Positions 17,264 through 25,710 of a stretch of 64,000 nucleotides of DNA are shown one piece after another. The stretch spans positions 60,137 through 124,136 of the forward strand of contig NZ_CYSR01000009.1 of NCBI RefSeq assembly GCF_001458395.1, given 5' to 3'. Source of the stretch: Leisingera aquaemixtae (lineage in GTDB: Bacteria > Pseudomonadota > Alphaproteobacteria > Rhodobacterales > Rhodobacteraceae). Position numbers and translations under genes: made by a program. Position 1 is the stretch's first letter, and every line of letters starts with the position of its first letter. The notes beneath the pieces are model-generated. The model was not told the DNA's origin, made no database searches, and saw nothing but the letters and a program-made list of their open reading frames with translations.

Positions 17264-18407
17264 CCTTGCCGGGACGCTGGAGATCCTGGAGCGGCTGACC
17301 GCCTTTGACACGGTCAGCCGCAACTCCAACCTGGACCTGGCCGCCTATGCGGAGGGTGTTCTGACGGGGCACGGCTTTCGGGTGACGCGCCTGCCGTCGC
17401 CCTGCGGGCGCAAGACCGGGCTCTATGCCGAAACCGGCCCGGCGGGGGCGGGGGTTCTGCTGTCGGCGCATACCGATGTGGTGCCGGCGGACGGGCAGGC
17501 GTGGAGCCGCGACCCCTTCCGCCTGACCCGTGAGGGCGCGCGCGTCTATGGCCGCGGCACCACCGACATGAAGGGCTATGCGGCAAGCGTGCTGGCGCTG
17601 GCCGGGCGGGCGGCGGCGGCTGATCTGAAGGCGCCGCTGAAGATTGTGCTGTCCTATGACGAGGAGGTTGGCTGCGTTGGCATTCAGCAGATGCTTGACC
17701 GGCTGGCGCCGCTGGCGGGCCGCCCGCGCGCCTGTTTCGTGGGCGAGCCGACGCAGATGCAGGTGGCCACAGGCCACAAGGGCAAGACCGCGTTGCGGGC
17801 CGTCTGCCGCGGCCGGAGCGGCCATTCGGCGCTGGCGCCGCAATTCACCAACGCCTTGCATCTGGCGGCGGACTTCCTGGCGGAACTGCGCGCGCTGCAG
17901 GCGGACTTCGCCGCCCATGGCGCGCGGGATGCGGCCTATGACGTGCCTTACACCACGGTTCATGCCGGGACGCTCTCTGGCGGCAGTGCGCTCAACATCG
18001 TGCCGGACCGGGCTGAGCTGGCGTTTGAATACCGCCATCTGCCCGCCGACCGGCCCGAGGACATAATGGCCCGCATCCGGGCGGCGGCGGACCGGGTCTC
18101 TGCCCGTTATCCGGCGCCGGAGGCCTGCATCGAGGTGGCGCTGGACAGCGCCTATCCCGGCCTCGGCACGCCAGCGGACAGCCCGGTTGCGGTCTATGCC
18201 CGCACCCTGGCCCGCAGCCGCGGCTGCACCAAGGTGGCGTTTGGCACCGAGGCCGGGGTCTTTGACCGGCTGGGCATTCCAACCGTGGTCTGCGGCCCGG
18301 GGTCGATGGCGGGGCAGGGGCACCAGCCGGACGAGTATCTGGAGCTGAGCCAGCTGGCCGCCTGCGATGCGATGATGGACCGGATCCTGGAGGATCTGAC
18401 GGTCTGA
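17256..18407 (+). CDS. Acetylornithine deacetylase-like M20 family hydrolase
   Basis: Zinc-dependent M20 peptidase-family amidohydrolase of 383 aa, similar to ArgE/DapE. Metal ligands are visible in LLSAHTDVVPADG (His, Asp), RGTTDMKGYAAS (Asp), SYDEEVGCVG (Glu-Glu) and GEPT; the C-terminal CGPGSMAGQGHQPDEY holds the last His. The start is a TTG overlapping the dodecin stop by 8 bases, giving the family-typical MTDLAGTLEILERLTAFDTVS. It would remove an acyl group from an N-acyl amino acid. True arginine-pathway ArgE is possible, but the catabolic neighbourhood makes another N-acyl substrate equally likely. Confidence 0.9.
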   Translation: MTDLAGTLEILERLTAFDTVSRNSNLDLAAYAEGVLTGHGFRVTRLPSPCGRKTGLYAETGPAGAGVLLSAHTDVVPADGQAWSRDPFRLTREGARVYGRGTTDMKGYAASVLALAGRAAAADLKAPLKIVLSYDEEVGCVGIQQMLDRLAPLAGRPRACFVGEPTQMQVATGHKGKTALRAVCRGRSGHSALAPQFTNALHLAADFLAELRALQADFAAHGARDAAYDVPYTTVHAGTLSGGSALNIVPDRAELAFEYRHLPADRPEDIMARIRAAADRVSARYPAPEACIEVALDSAYPGLGTPADSPVAVYARTLARSRGCTKVAFGTEAGVFDRLGIPTVVCGPGSMAGQGHQPDEYLELSQLAACDAMMDRILEDLTV

Positions 18408-18703
18408 GGCCGGTGCCCGGGCAGCCCGCCCTGACCGCGCGGCAGCCCGGTGGGGTGCCTAAAATTTTACCGGAGTTGTCAGCTGACAATTTGCCGCCGC
18501 CTGCCGCGCCGCACGCGGGCTGGCGATGGCGCTGGGGCGGCGCACTTGCTGCCGCCGGTGGCGCGGGCGGGCGGCCGCGCTATGTGGTAGCGCTGCGATG
18601 GAATGGTCCGCCGGGCGTTTGCTGCCGGGCGGGCAGGCCTGGGGCGGACCCGGGCCGGGACAGGCCTGCGCCGCTGACGCAGGCTTACGCGGGGCAATGC
18701 GCC
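18408..18703 (+). promoter_or_regulatory. 296-base gap with perfect 14-bp palindrome
   Basis: No convincing gene in this GC-rich stretch. A locally AT-rich patch carries the perfect palindrome TTGTCAGCTGACAA at 18476-18489, preceded by AAAATTTTAC. It may be an operator for the epimerase gene 214 bases downstream or for a distant regulator. The binder is unknown. Confidence 0.5.
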
Positions 18704-19606
18704 ATGAAGACCAGCGAGCGGAATGTGATTGTGCTTGGCGGCACCGGGTTTCTGGGCCAGCGGGTGGTGCGCCGGCTGCAGGACCGCGGCTGCCCGGTCA
18801 GCGCCGGAACACGGTTTCCGGAGGCCGCGGCCTCTTACCCCGGCAGCTGGGACCGCGGGGTCCGGCTGCTGCGCGCCGATCTGGCGGACCCGGACACCCT
18901 GGCCCGGGCGCTGGAGGGCGCCACAGCCGCGGTTAACTGCATCGGCTTTTACGCCGAGACCCGCCAGCAGAGCTTTCAGGACGTTCATGCAGAGGGCGCC
19001 CGCCGGATCGCCCGGCTGGCGCGGGACGGCGGGGTGCAGCGGCTGGTCCATATCTCCGGGATCGGCGCCAGCCTGCAATCGCCCTCGGCCTATGTGCGCG
19101 CCCGGGCCGAGGGCGAGGCCGCCGTGCGCAGCGTCTTTCCGGGCGCCGTCATCCTGCGGCCCAGCGTGATGTTCAGCCGCAGCGGCGCCTTTTTCGGCGA
19201 CCTGCAGAAGATCGTCGCCCGCCTGCCGGTGATCCCGCTGTTCGGCAACGGGCGCACGCGGCTGCAGCCGGTCTGGGCGGGCGATGTGGCAGAGGCCGTC
19301 TGCCGCCTGCTGGATGGTGCGCGGGCGCCGCGCAAGGTGTTTGAGCTGGGCGGGCCGGATGTGTTCACCTACCGGGAAATCCTGCGGCGGCTGGCGGTGC
19401 GGACGGGACGCCGCCGCCTGCTGCTGCCGGTGCCCTTTGCGCTGTGGCGGGCGGGTGCTGTGCCGCTGTCGCTGCTGCCGCAGCCGCCGGTGACGCGGGC
19501 GCAGATCGCGCTGATGGAGCAGGACAACACCGTGGGCGAGGGAATGGCGGGATTTGCCGATCTCGGCATCACCCCGCAGTCCGCCATCGCCATGGGTCTT
19601 ATCTGA
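18704..19606 (+). CDS. NAD(P)-binding epimerase/NDUFA9-like SDR protein
   Basis: Atypical short-chain dehydrogenase of 300 aa. The Rossmann glycine motif VLGGTGFLGQRVVRRL is at the N-terminus, followed by the NDUFA9/YfcH-like features GATAAVNCIGFYAE, VHISGIGAS, SAYVRARAEGEAAVRSVFPGAVILRPSVMF and VWAGDVAEAVCRLLDG. The chosen ATG puts the nucleotide-binding loop at the usual distance; longer upstream frames are GC-rich and lack this. In eukaryotes the homologue is a complex I accessory subunit, while bacterial members are poorly characterised. It converges on the molybdenum hydroxylase genes. Confidence 0.87.
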   Translation: MKTSERNVIVLGGTGFLGQRVVRRLQDRGCPVSAGTRFPEAAASYPGSWDRGVRLLRADLADPDTLARALEGATAAVNCIGFYAETRQQSFQDVHAEGARRIARLARDGGVQRLVHISGIGASLQSPSAYVRARAEGEAAVRSVFPGAVILRPSVMFSRSGAFFGDLQKIVARLPVIPLFGNGRTRLQPVWAGDVAEAVCRLLDGARAPRKVFELGGPDVFTYREILRRLAVRTGRRRLLLPVPFALWRAGAVPLSLLPQPPVTRAQIALMEQDNTVGEGMAGFADLGITPQSAIAMGLI

Positions 19607-19619
19607 TGCAATTGGCGGT

Positions 19620-19674
19620 CAAGCATCTGTAATAAAAAGAAATTTCCCGCGCCGGATACGGTGCCCGGCGCGGG
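19620..19674 (-). terminator. Terminator of the molybdenum hydroxylase operon
   Basis: A perfect 10-bp stem (CCCGCGCCGG / CCGGCGCGGG, 19646-19674, 9-nt loop) sits just past the iorB stop. Read on the minus strand, it is followed by a T-rich stretch (AAATTTCTTTTTATTAC). This is a good Rho-independent terminator. Confidence 0.75.
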
Positions 19675-19680
19675 GCAGGC

Positions 19681-21858
19681 TCAGGCGAAGCTGACGCCGT
19701 TCAGGGCCATCGGCAGCTCTGTCACCCGCGGGCCGTCCGCCGCGATGGCATTGGCCAGCGCCGGGGCCGCGGGCGGGGTGCCGGGTTCGCCAACCCCCGT
19801 GGGCATCTCGGCAGAGGGCACGATATGCACCTCGATGGCGCCGATGTCGCCGATCCGCAGCGGCTCGTAATCCGGGAAGTTGGACTGGTCCACCACGCCT
19901 TCGGTCAGGGTGATCTGGTTGCGCATCGCATGGCCCAGGCCATAGCCGATGCCGCCCTCCATCTGCGCCTTGACCACATCCGGGTTGACGGCGATTCCGC
20001 AATCCACCGCGCAGGTGACTTTCTCGATCTTCACCCCGTCCCCGGCGCTGCCGGAGATCTCCACCAGCTCGGCCACGTAACTGCCAAAGCTCTTGTGGAC
20101 GGCGATGCCCTGGCTGCGGCCCTCCGGCGCGCTGCCCCAGCCGCCCTTTTCGGCGGCCAGTTTCAGCACCCCTGCCAGGCGCTGCTGATCGGCGCCGCCG
20201 CCCTCCAGCAGGGCGAGGCGGAACTCCACCGGATCGCGGCCTGCGGCGCGGGCGGCCTCGTCCATCATCACCTCCATCACATAGGCGGTGTGGGTGTGCC
20301 CGACCGAGCGCCACCACAGCACGGAGGTCGCCTTTGCCACGTCGGTGAGCCCGGTGAACTGCCCCGGGATCCGGTAGGGGGTGTCGGCCACGCCCTCGAC
20401 CGAGCTGTGATCGACGCCGCCGTGCACCATCATGCTCTCGAACGCGGTGCCCTTCAGGATCGACTGCGCGGCGATGCGGTGGTCCCAGCCGGCGATATTG
20501 CCCTCTGCGTCCAGACCAACCCGCACCCGGTGAGCCACCGCGGGGCGGTAGTAGCCGCCGGTGATGTCATCCTCGCGCGACCAGACCAGTTTCACAGGCC
20601 GCGTGCGGTCGGTCAGGGCAAAGGCCAGCGCCGCCTCCACCTGGTAATCCGCCGTGGGCGTGGCGCGGCGGCCGAATGAGCCGCCGGCAAACATCGTGTT
20701 GATGCGCACCTTGTCCATCGGCAGCTGGAAGATCTGCGCCAGTGCCATATGCGGCCCGCTGGGGAACTGGCAGCCGTCGTGCAGGGTGACGCCGCCGTCC
20801 GCGTCGGCCTCGATGGTGCAGGTGAGCGGCTCCATCGGCGCGTGCGCCAGCAGCGGGAAGTAGAAGGTCTGCTCCACCACCTGCGCCGCGCCCGCGATCT
20901 GCTCCGTTGTGGCGGCGTGGTCTGCGCCGGTCACATTGAATTCCGGCTCCGCATTCACCGCGGCCAGCAGCTCCTCGCGGATCTGGTCCGAGCTGCGGTG
21001 TTCGGCGTTTGAGACATCCCAGTCCACGGTGATCGCCTCGCGGGCCTGGAACGCGGCCCAGGTGTTCTCGGCATAGACTGCGACGCCCGCCTGGTTGGGC
21101 AGGACGGCGGCGCGGATGTAGCCTTTGACCGCCTTGGCGCCGGTATCGTCAAATCCGCTGGCCAGCCCGCCCATGCGCGGGCTGCGGAGGATCACGGCAA
21201 CCATCTGACCCGGCAGATGCAGGTCCATCGCAAACTTCGCGGTGCCGTTGGTCTTGGGCAGGGAGTCCTTGCGCTTCACCTGCGGGTTGCCGATCAGCCG
21301 GAATGCGCTGGGGTCCTTCAGCCGCGGCTCTGCCGGGGCCTCCATCCGGGCGGCGGCGGCAACGAATTCCGCAATCGGCGCCGACTGGCCTGCGCCGGTG
21401 ATGATGCCGTCTTCAAGGCTCAGCCCGGCGGCGTCCGCGCCCCAGGCTTCGGCGGCGGCCTTGATCAGCATTTCGCGCGCGGCGGCCCCGGCCTGGCGGT
21501 ACTGCATGAAGGAATTGGCCATCGCGGTGGAGCCGCCGGTGCCCTGCATCTGCCCGAACGCCAGGTTGGCATAGCGCGCGGCATCGGAGGGCGCGAATTC
21601 GTAACGAATGTCCTCCATCGAGACACCCAGCTCCTCGGCGATCAGGGTGGTGAGGCCGGTGGCCGGGCCCTGGCCCTTCTCGAAATGCTTGACGATGGCG
21701 GTGACGGTGCCGTCGGCGCTGATCTTCACAAACGGGTTCAACTGCGCAGGCGCGGCGCCGGCCGCCAGCGCGCCGTTCGGGCGGACGCCGACATAGAGGA
21801 CCGCGGCAGCGGCGGCGGCGGAGGCGAGGAAGCCGCGGCGGGAGGGGTCGAGGGTCAT
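19681..21858 (-). CDS. iorB: Isoquinoline 1-oxidoreductase-like molybdopterin subunit (Tat-exported)
   Basis: Large subunit (725 aa) of a xanthine-dehydrogenase-family molybdenum hydroxylase, of the IorB/aldehyde-oxidoreductase type. The N-terminus carries a twin-arginine signal ([19 protein letters not shown]), so the enzyme acts in the periplasm. Molybdopterin-binding motifs include [29 protein letters not shown] and the C-terminal [18 protein letters not shown], which contains the catalytic Glu. It pairs with the 2Fe-2S subunit encoded directly upstream. Electrons probably pass to a cytochrome or the quinone pool rather than NAD, because no FAD subunit is present. The true substrate (N-heterocycle or aldehyde) is not determinable from sequence. 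Confidence 0.9.
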   Translation of the reverse strand: MTLDPSRRGFLASAAAAAAVLYVGVRPNGALAAGAAPAQLNPFVKISADGTVTAIVKHFEKGQGPATGLTTLIAEELGVSMEDIRYEFAPSDAARYANLAFGQMQGTGGSTAMANSFMQYRQAGAAAREMLIKAAAEAWGADAAGLSLEDGIITGAGQSAPIAEFVAAAARMEAPAEPRLKDPSAFRLIGNPQVKRKDSLPKTNGTAKFAMDLHLPGQMVAVILRSPRMGGLASGFDDTGAKAVKGYIRAAVLPNQAGVAVYAENTWAAFQAREAITVDWDVSNAEHRSSDQIREELLAAVNAEPEFNVTGADHAATTEQIAGAAQVVEQTFYFPLLAHAPMEPLTCTIEADADGGVTLHDGCQFPSGPHMALAQIFQLPMDKVRINTMFAGGSFGRRATPTADYQVEAALAFALTDRTRPVKLVWSREDDITGGYYRPAVAHRVRVGLDAEGNIAGWDHRIAAQSILKGTAFESMMVHGGVDHSSVEGVADTPYRIPGQFTGLTDVAKATSVLWWRSVGHTHTAYVMEVMMDEAARAAGRDPVEFRLALLEGGGADQQRLAGVLKLAAEKGGWGSAPEGRSQGIAVHKSFGSYVAELVEISGSAGDGVKIEKVTCAVDCGIAVNPDVVKAQMEGGIGYGLGHAMRNQITLTEGVVDQSNFPDYEPLRIGDIGAIEVHIVPSAEMPTGVGEPGTPPAAPALANAIAADGPRVTELPMALNGVSFA

Positions 21859-21859
21859 A

Positions 21860-22321
21860 TCAGGCCTCCATCATTTCGGATGCGCGCTGGATCGCGGCGC
21901 GGATGCGCTGGTAGGTGGCGCAGCGGCAGGCGTTGCCGTCCATGTAATCGTCGATCTCCTCCACCGTCGGCCTGGCGTTTTCGCTCAGCAGGCCCACGGC
22001 GGACATGATCTGGCCCGACTGGCAGTAGCCGCATTGCACCACGTCCAGCTCCACCCAGGCGTCCTGCACGGCCTTGGACACCTTGGAGTCCAGCCCTTCG
22101 ATGGTGGTGATCTCGGCGCCTTCGGCGTCCTCGACATAGGTCTGGCAGGAGCGCACGGGTGCGCCGTCCAGATGCACGGTGCAAGCGCCGCAGGCGGCCA
22201 CGCCGCAGCCGAACTTGGTGCCGGTCAGCTTCAGCTCATCCCGGATCACCCACAACAGCGGGGTGCCGGGTTCGGCCTCCACCTGATGCGTCTGGCCGTT
22301 GAGATTCAATGAAATTGCCAT
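21860..22321 (-). CDS. iorA: Isoquinoline 1-oxidoreductase-like 2Fe-2S subunit
   Basis: Small subunit (153 aa) with two [2Fe-2S] centres. The plant-ferredoxin-type motif [11 protein letters not shown] plus a later Cys (RSCQTY) makes the first; the alpha-helical domain [11 protein letters not shown]...CRCATY makes the second. It transfers electrons from the molybdenum site of the IorB-like subunit. The gene ends one base before iorB begins. It has no signal peptide of its own, so it would be carried out on the Tat signal of its partner (known for the family). Confidence 0.93.
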   Translation of the reverse strand: MAISLNLNGQTHQVEAEPGTPLLWVIRDELKLTGTKFGCGVAACGACTVHLDGAPVRSCQTYVEDAEGAEITTIEGLDSKVSKAVQDAWVELDVVQCGYCQSGQIMSAVGLLSENARPTVEEIDDYMDGNACRCATYQRIRAAIQRASEMMEA

Positions 22322-22355
22322 GGCTGAGGGGTCTCCCTTGGCTGTAATTTACGGG

Positions 22356-23195
22356 TCAGGATTTTTCGAATGCGGCGAAGGCATCGGCGTAATCAGGATG
22401 CCAGCGCGACAGGGCCGGGCGGTTTTCGAGGATGTCGCCCAGGGCCCAGGCGACCCGGCGCTGGTCGCGCGCGGGGGTCACGTCGTTGTCGGGGCAGAGG
22501 ATATAGAAATCGCCCGCTGCCATGCGGGTCAGCAGATGGTCCACCGTCTGCTCTGAGGTCCAGGCGGCGGCGGGTTTTTCCGGCATGAAGCTGGCGATCA
22601 TGGCGGTATAGGTGAAGCCGGGCACAAACAGATGCGCGCTGATTGGCGCCCCGGCCTGGCGCAGGTTATGGGCCAGCATCTCTGTCAGCACCTTCACCCC
22701 CGCCTTGGAGACATTGTATCCCGGATTGCCCGGCGGTGTGGTGATGCCCTGTTTGGAGCCGGTGTTGACCACCGCCGCAGGCCGCGCGGCGGCGATCATC
22801 CGCGGCAGAAAGGCCTGCACGCCGTTCAGCACGCCAAACAGGTTCACCTCGATCATCGCGCGCCAGGCGTCCGGGTTTTCCCAGCTGCCGGAGGGGCGGG
22901 CGATGCCTGCGTTGTTCATCAGCACCGCCACGTCGCCCGCGTCAAAGGCGGCATCGGCCAGGCCCGCGAGGTCTTCGGGCTTGCTGACGTCGGTTGGAAC
23001 CGCCAGCACCGGCGCATTCGCCGCAGCCAGGCTGCGCAAGCGCTCTGCCGCCTGGTCCAGTCCTTCGCCCGGCAGGTCGGCCAGCACCACCCCCAGCCCG
23101 GCCTGGGCAAAGCGTTCGGCGGCCGCAAATCCAACCCCGCTGGCACCGCCTGTCACCACCGCCAGGCCGCCTGCTGCAACTGCGTCTGTGTACAT
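22356..23195 (-). CDS. SDR family oxidoreductase
   Basis: Classical short-chain dehydrogenase/reductase of 279 aa, NAD(P)-dependent. It shows the cofactor motif VVTGGASGVGFAAAERF, the acidic residue in VVLADLPG that favours NAD(H), NNAG, and the catalytic Ser (NTGSKQG) and YNVSK Tyr-Lys pair. The C-terminal WHPDYADAFAAFEK is unusual for the family. GGGAGGA precedes the ATG. It lies 34 bases before the iorAB genes on the same strand and is divergent from an AraC regulator, so it likely oxidises an alcohol in the same route. Confidence 0.9.
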   Translation of the reverse strand: MYTDAVAAGGLAVVTGGASGVGFAAAERFAQAGLGVVLADLPGEGLDQAAERLRSLAAANAPVLAVPTDVSKPEDLAGLADAAFDAGDVAVLMNNAGIARPSGSWENPDAWRAMIEVNLFGVLNGVQAFLPRMIAAARPAAVVNTGSKQGITTPPGNPGYNVSKAGVKVLTEMLAHNLRQAGAPISAHLFVPGFTYTAMIASFMPEKPAAAWTSEQTVDHLLTRMAAGDFYILCPDNDVTPARDQRRVAWALGDILENRPALSRWHPDYADAFAAFEKS

Positions 23196-23291
23196 GAAAT
23201 ATCCTCCCGCAAGTGTTGTGCTGCCAGGGCTTGCCGCCGCCCCGGCTGTATTGGGTGCAGAAAAAGGTAGGGCGTGCGGGGCGGATTGCCG

Positions 23292-23328
23292 TGCCTGATC
23301 CTCCGGATGATCTGCCTGATCCTCCGGA
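23292..23328. promoter_or_regulatory. 21-bp-spaced direct repeat, candidate AraC-type operator
   Basis: The 16-base sequence TGCCTGATCCTCCGGA occurs twice without mismatch (23292-23307 and 23313-23328), exactly 21 bases apart (two helical turns). It lies between the divergent SDR-iorAB operon and the AraC-family gene, the spacing and orientation expected for paired AraC half-sites. Confidence 0.75.
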
Positions 23329-23396
23329 CCGCCGGGATTTGCGGTTCTGTCGCGGCTGCCCCGCGCCTATAGTCAGCCGCAACAGGAGGTGCGCTG

Positions 23397-24287
23397 ATGG
23401 TGCCGCAGGATCTGATCGAAGAAGTTGCCGCCTTTGTCCGCGCCAAGGGCACGCCGGAGGACGGCTGCGAGACCGGGGTGGGCGGGCTGTTCGCCTTTTG
23501 CCGCGAGACCCCGACCGAATTTCAGGCGATGGTTTATGAACCCGTCATGTGTCTGGTGCTGCAGGGCGCCAAGGAGGCGCATCTGGAAGACCGGGTGATC
23601 CGCTATGGCGCGGGCATGTCGCTGATTGTCAGCCATGCGCTGCCGGTGACGGCGGGGGTGATCGATGCCGCGCCGGACAAGCCCTATGTCTCGCTGGTGC
23701 TGCGGCTGGATCTGGCCACCGCGCGCAGCCTGTATGATGAGGCCGGCGCGGCAGCGGGGCAGCAGCGGGGCACCCATTCGATGAGCGTGGCGGACAGCGA
23801 TGCGGCGCTGACCGATGCGATGGCGCGGCTGTTCCGGCTGTCGCAGGACCCGGCGGAGGTGCAGGCGCTGGCGCCGCTGGTGCTGCGGGAGATCCATTTC
23901 CGGCTGCTGCGCGCCCAGCACGGCGGGATGCTGCGGCAGCTGCTGCTGCACGAAAGCCCGGCGAGCCGGATTTCCAAGGCGATTGCGCTGATCCGCGCGG
24001 GGTACAAGGCGCCGATCGCCGTGGCGGAGCTGGCCGCCGCAGCAGGGATGAGCCAGTCGACCTTTCACGAGCATTTCAAAACGCTCACCTCCACCACGCC
24101 GCTGCAGTACCAGAAGGAGCTGCGGCTGCTGGAGGCGCGGCGCTTGCTGATGAGCGGGGGGCGGTCGGTGGCCTCGGCGGCCTATGACGTGGGCTATGAA
24201 AGCCCGACCCAGTTCAGCCGCGAATATGCCCGCAAGTTCGGCATCCCGCCGCGGGACGAAAAACCGGTCCCGGCGGCGGCGTCCTAG
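23397..24287 (+). CDS. AraC-family transcriptional regulator
   Basis: Regulator of 296 aa with an AraC N-terminal (PF06719-like) effector domain (VMCLVLQGAKEAHLEDRVIRYGAGMSLIVSHALPVTAGV) and two C-terminal HTH motifs (VAELAAAAGMSQSTFHEHFKTLTSTTPLQYQKELRLLEARRLL; SVASAAYDVGYESPTQFSREYARKFGIPP). It is divergent from the SDR-iorAB operon, with a perfect direct repeat in between, and probably activates that operon and/or itself. Proteins of this type often sense alcohols or aldehydes (inference). Confidence 0.92.
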   Translation: MVPQDLIEEVAAFVRAKGTPEDGCETGVGGLFAFCRETPTEFQAMVYEPVMCLVLQGAKEAHLEDRVIRYGAGMSLIVSHALPVTAGVIDAAPDKPYVSLVLRLDLATARSLYDEAGAAAGQQRGTHSMSVADSDAALTDAMARLFRLSQDPAEVQALAPLVLREIHFRLLRAQHGGMLRQLLLHESPASRISKAIALIRAGYKAPIAVAELAAAAGMSQSTFHEHFKTLTSTTPLQYQKELRLLEARRLLMSGGRSVASAAYDVGYESPTQFSREYARKFGIPPRDEKPVPAAAS

Positions 24288-24324
24288 GCGGGGCTGGAAC
24301 AGCCCTGCCCGGCGCATCCCCGCG

Positions 24325-25710
24325 TCAGAGCCGGATCACGGCCATCTTGTCCTGGGTCATGTCATGCATGGTGTAGCCGATGCCGCCGGTGTTGTAGCCG
24401 GACTGGCGGCGGCCGGCGAAGGGCATCCAGTCGACCCGGAAGGCGGTGTGGTCGTTGACCATGACCGCAGTGGCATCCAGCCCGCGCACCGCCTGCATCG
24501 CGGTGTCCAGGCTTTGGGTGAAGACCGCGGCCTGGAAGGCATAGGGCAGGCTGTTGGCGGTCTTGATGGCCTGCGCGATGCTGCCGGTGCTGTAGACGCA
24601 GATCACCGGGCCGAAGATCTCCTGCTGCGAGACGCGGGCGTCCGCGGGCGGGTCCAGCAGCACGGTGGGGGCATAGGTGGTCTTGCCCAGCCGCTTGCCG
24701 CCCGCCAGCAGCCTGGCGCCGCCGTCCAGCGCCTCGTTCACCCAGTCCTCGACCCGGTCGACCTCGCCCGGGCGGATCAGCGGGCCGCAGTCGACGGTTG
24801 GGTCGGTGGCATCGCCGACCTTCAGCGCCTGTGCCGCTTCGGCCAGTTTCTGCGCGATCTCTTCGGCCTTGGCGGCGGGGGCAAACACCCGCTGCACCGA
24901 GACGCAGACCTGGCCGGAGTGGTAGAAGCCGCCCTTGGCCAGCAGCGGGATCATCGCGCCGATGTCCGCGTCCTCGGCCACGATCACCGGCGCGGCGCCG
25001 CCGTGTTCCAGCGCGCAGCGGGTGCCGGGGGCGAGCTTGGAGCGCAGCATCCAGCCGACGCGGGCGGAGCCGATGAAGGAGAAGAACCCCGTGCGCGGGT
25101 CGGTGATCATCCTCTCCGCCACCGCGTTGGAACAGACCACATCGCGGCACCAGTCCTGCGGCAGCCCGGCCTCGTGCAGCATGGCGACAAAGGCCTGGCA
25201 CGACAGTGGCGTGTCCTGCGCCGGTTTCACGATCACCGGACAGCCGGTGGCCACCGCCGGCGCGACCTGATGCACGATCAGGTTCAAAGGGTGGTTGAAG
25301 GCGCTGGCGGCCACCACCACGCCGATCGGCTCGCGCTGGGTAAAGGCGATGCGGCCCGATCCGGCCTCGGTCAGATCCATCGGGATTTCGGTGCCGGTCA
25401 TCTGGCCGATCTCATGCACGCACAGCCCGACCCCGTCGATGGCGCGTTTGACCTCGACCTTGGCGTCGGCCAGGGGCTTGCCGCCCTCGCTGGCGATCAA
25501 GAGCGCCAGCTCGTCAAAGCGGTCCTCCATCAGCCGGGCGGTTTTCTTGAGGATGTCTATGCGCTGATAGGCGGGCAGCCACGCATCGCGGTTGCGGAAC
25601 AGCCCGTGCGCGGTGTCCAGCATCGCGTCGATTTGACCCCAACCGCTGGTTTCGACCGTGCCGACAGGCTCCAGGCTGAACGGGTTCACAACGTCTATGG
25701 TTTCGCTCAT
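24325..25710 (-). CDS. Aldehyde dehydrogenase family protein
   Basis: ALDH of 461 aa. The cofactor-binding region (FNHPLNLIVHQVAPAVATGCPVIVKPAQDTP), the base Glu in ALEHGGAAPVIV (LELGG variant) and the catalytic Cys in FYHSGQVCVSVQRVF are present. The ATG at 25710 overlaps the stop of the ThDP enzyme gene (ATGA); a GTG three codons earlier is less likely. The EHGG form and the SGQVC motif place it near the succinate-semialdehyde/phosphonoacetaldehyde-type ALDHs. It probably oxidises the aldehyde made by the coupled ThDP decarboxylase. Confidence 0.92.
   Translation of the reverse strand: MSETIDVVNPFSLEPVGTVETSGWGQIDAMLDTAHGLFRNRDAWLPAYQRIDILKKTARLMEDRFDELALLIASEGGKPLADAKVEVKRAIDGVGLCVHEIGQMTGTEIPMDLTEAGSGRIAFTQREPIGVVVAASAFNHPLNLIVHQVAPAVATGCPVIVKPAQDTPLSCQAFVAMLHEAGLPQDWCRDVVCSNAVAERMITDPRTGFFSFIGSARVGWMLRSKLAPGTRCALEHGGAAPVIVAEDADIGAMIPLLAKGGFYHSGQVCVSVQRVFAPAAKAEEIAQKLAEAAQALKVGDATDPTVDCGPLIRPGEVDRVEDWVNEALDGGARLLAGGKRLGKTTYAPTVLLDPPADARVSQQEIFGPVICVYSTGSIAQAIKTANSLPYAFQAAVFTQSLDTAMQAVRGLDATAVMVNDHTAFRVDWMPFAGRRQSGYNTGGIGYTMHDMTQDKMAVIRL

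Noticed and set aside
24291..24305. Short dyad GGGCTG-GAA-CAGCCC between araC and the ALDH gene
   Set aside because: Only a 6-bp stem without a T-tract; too weak to report as a terminator.
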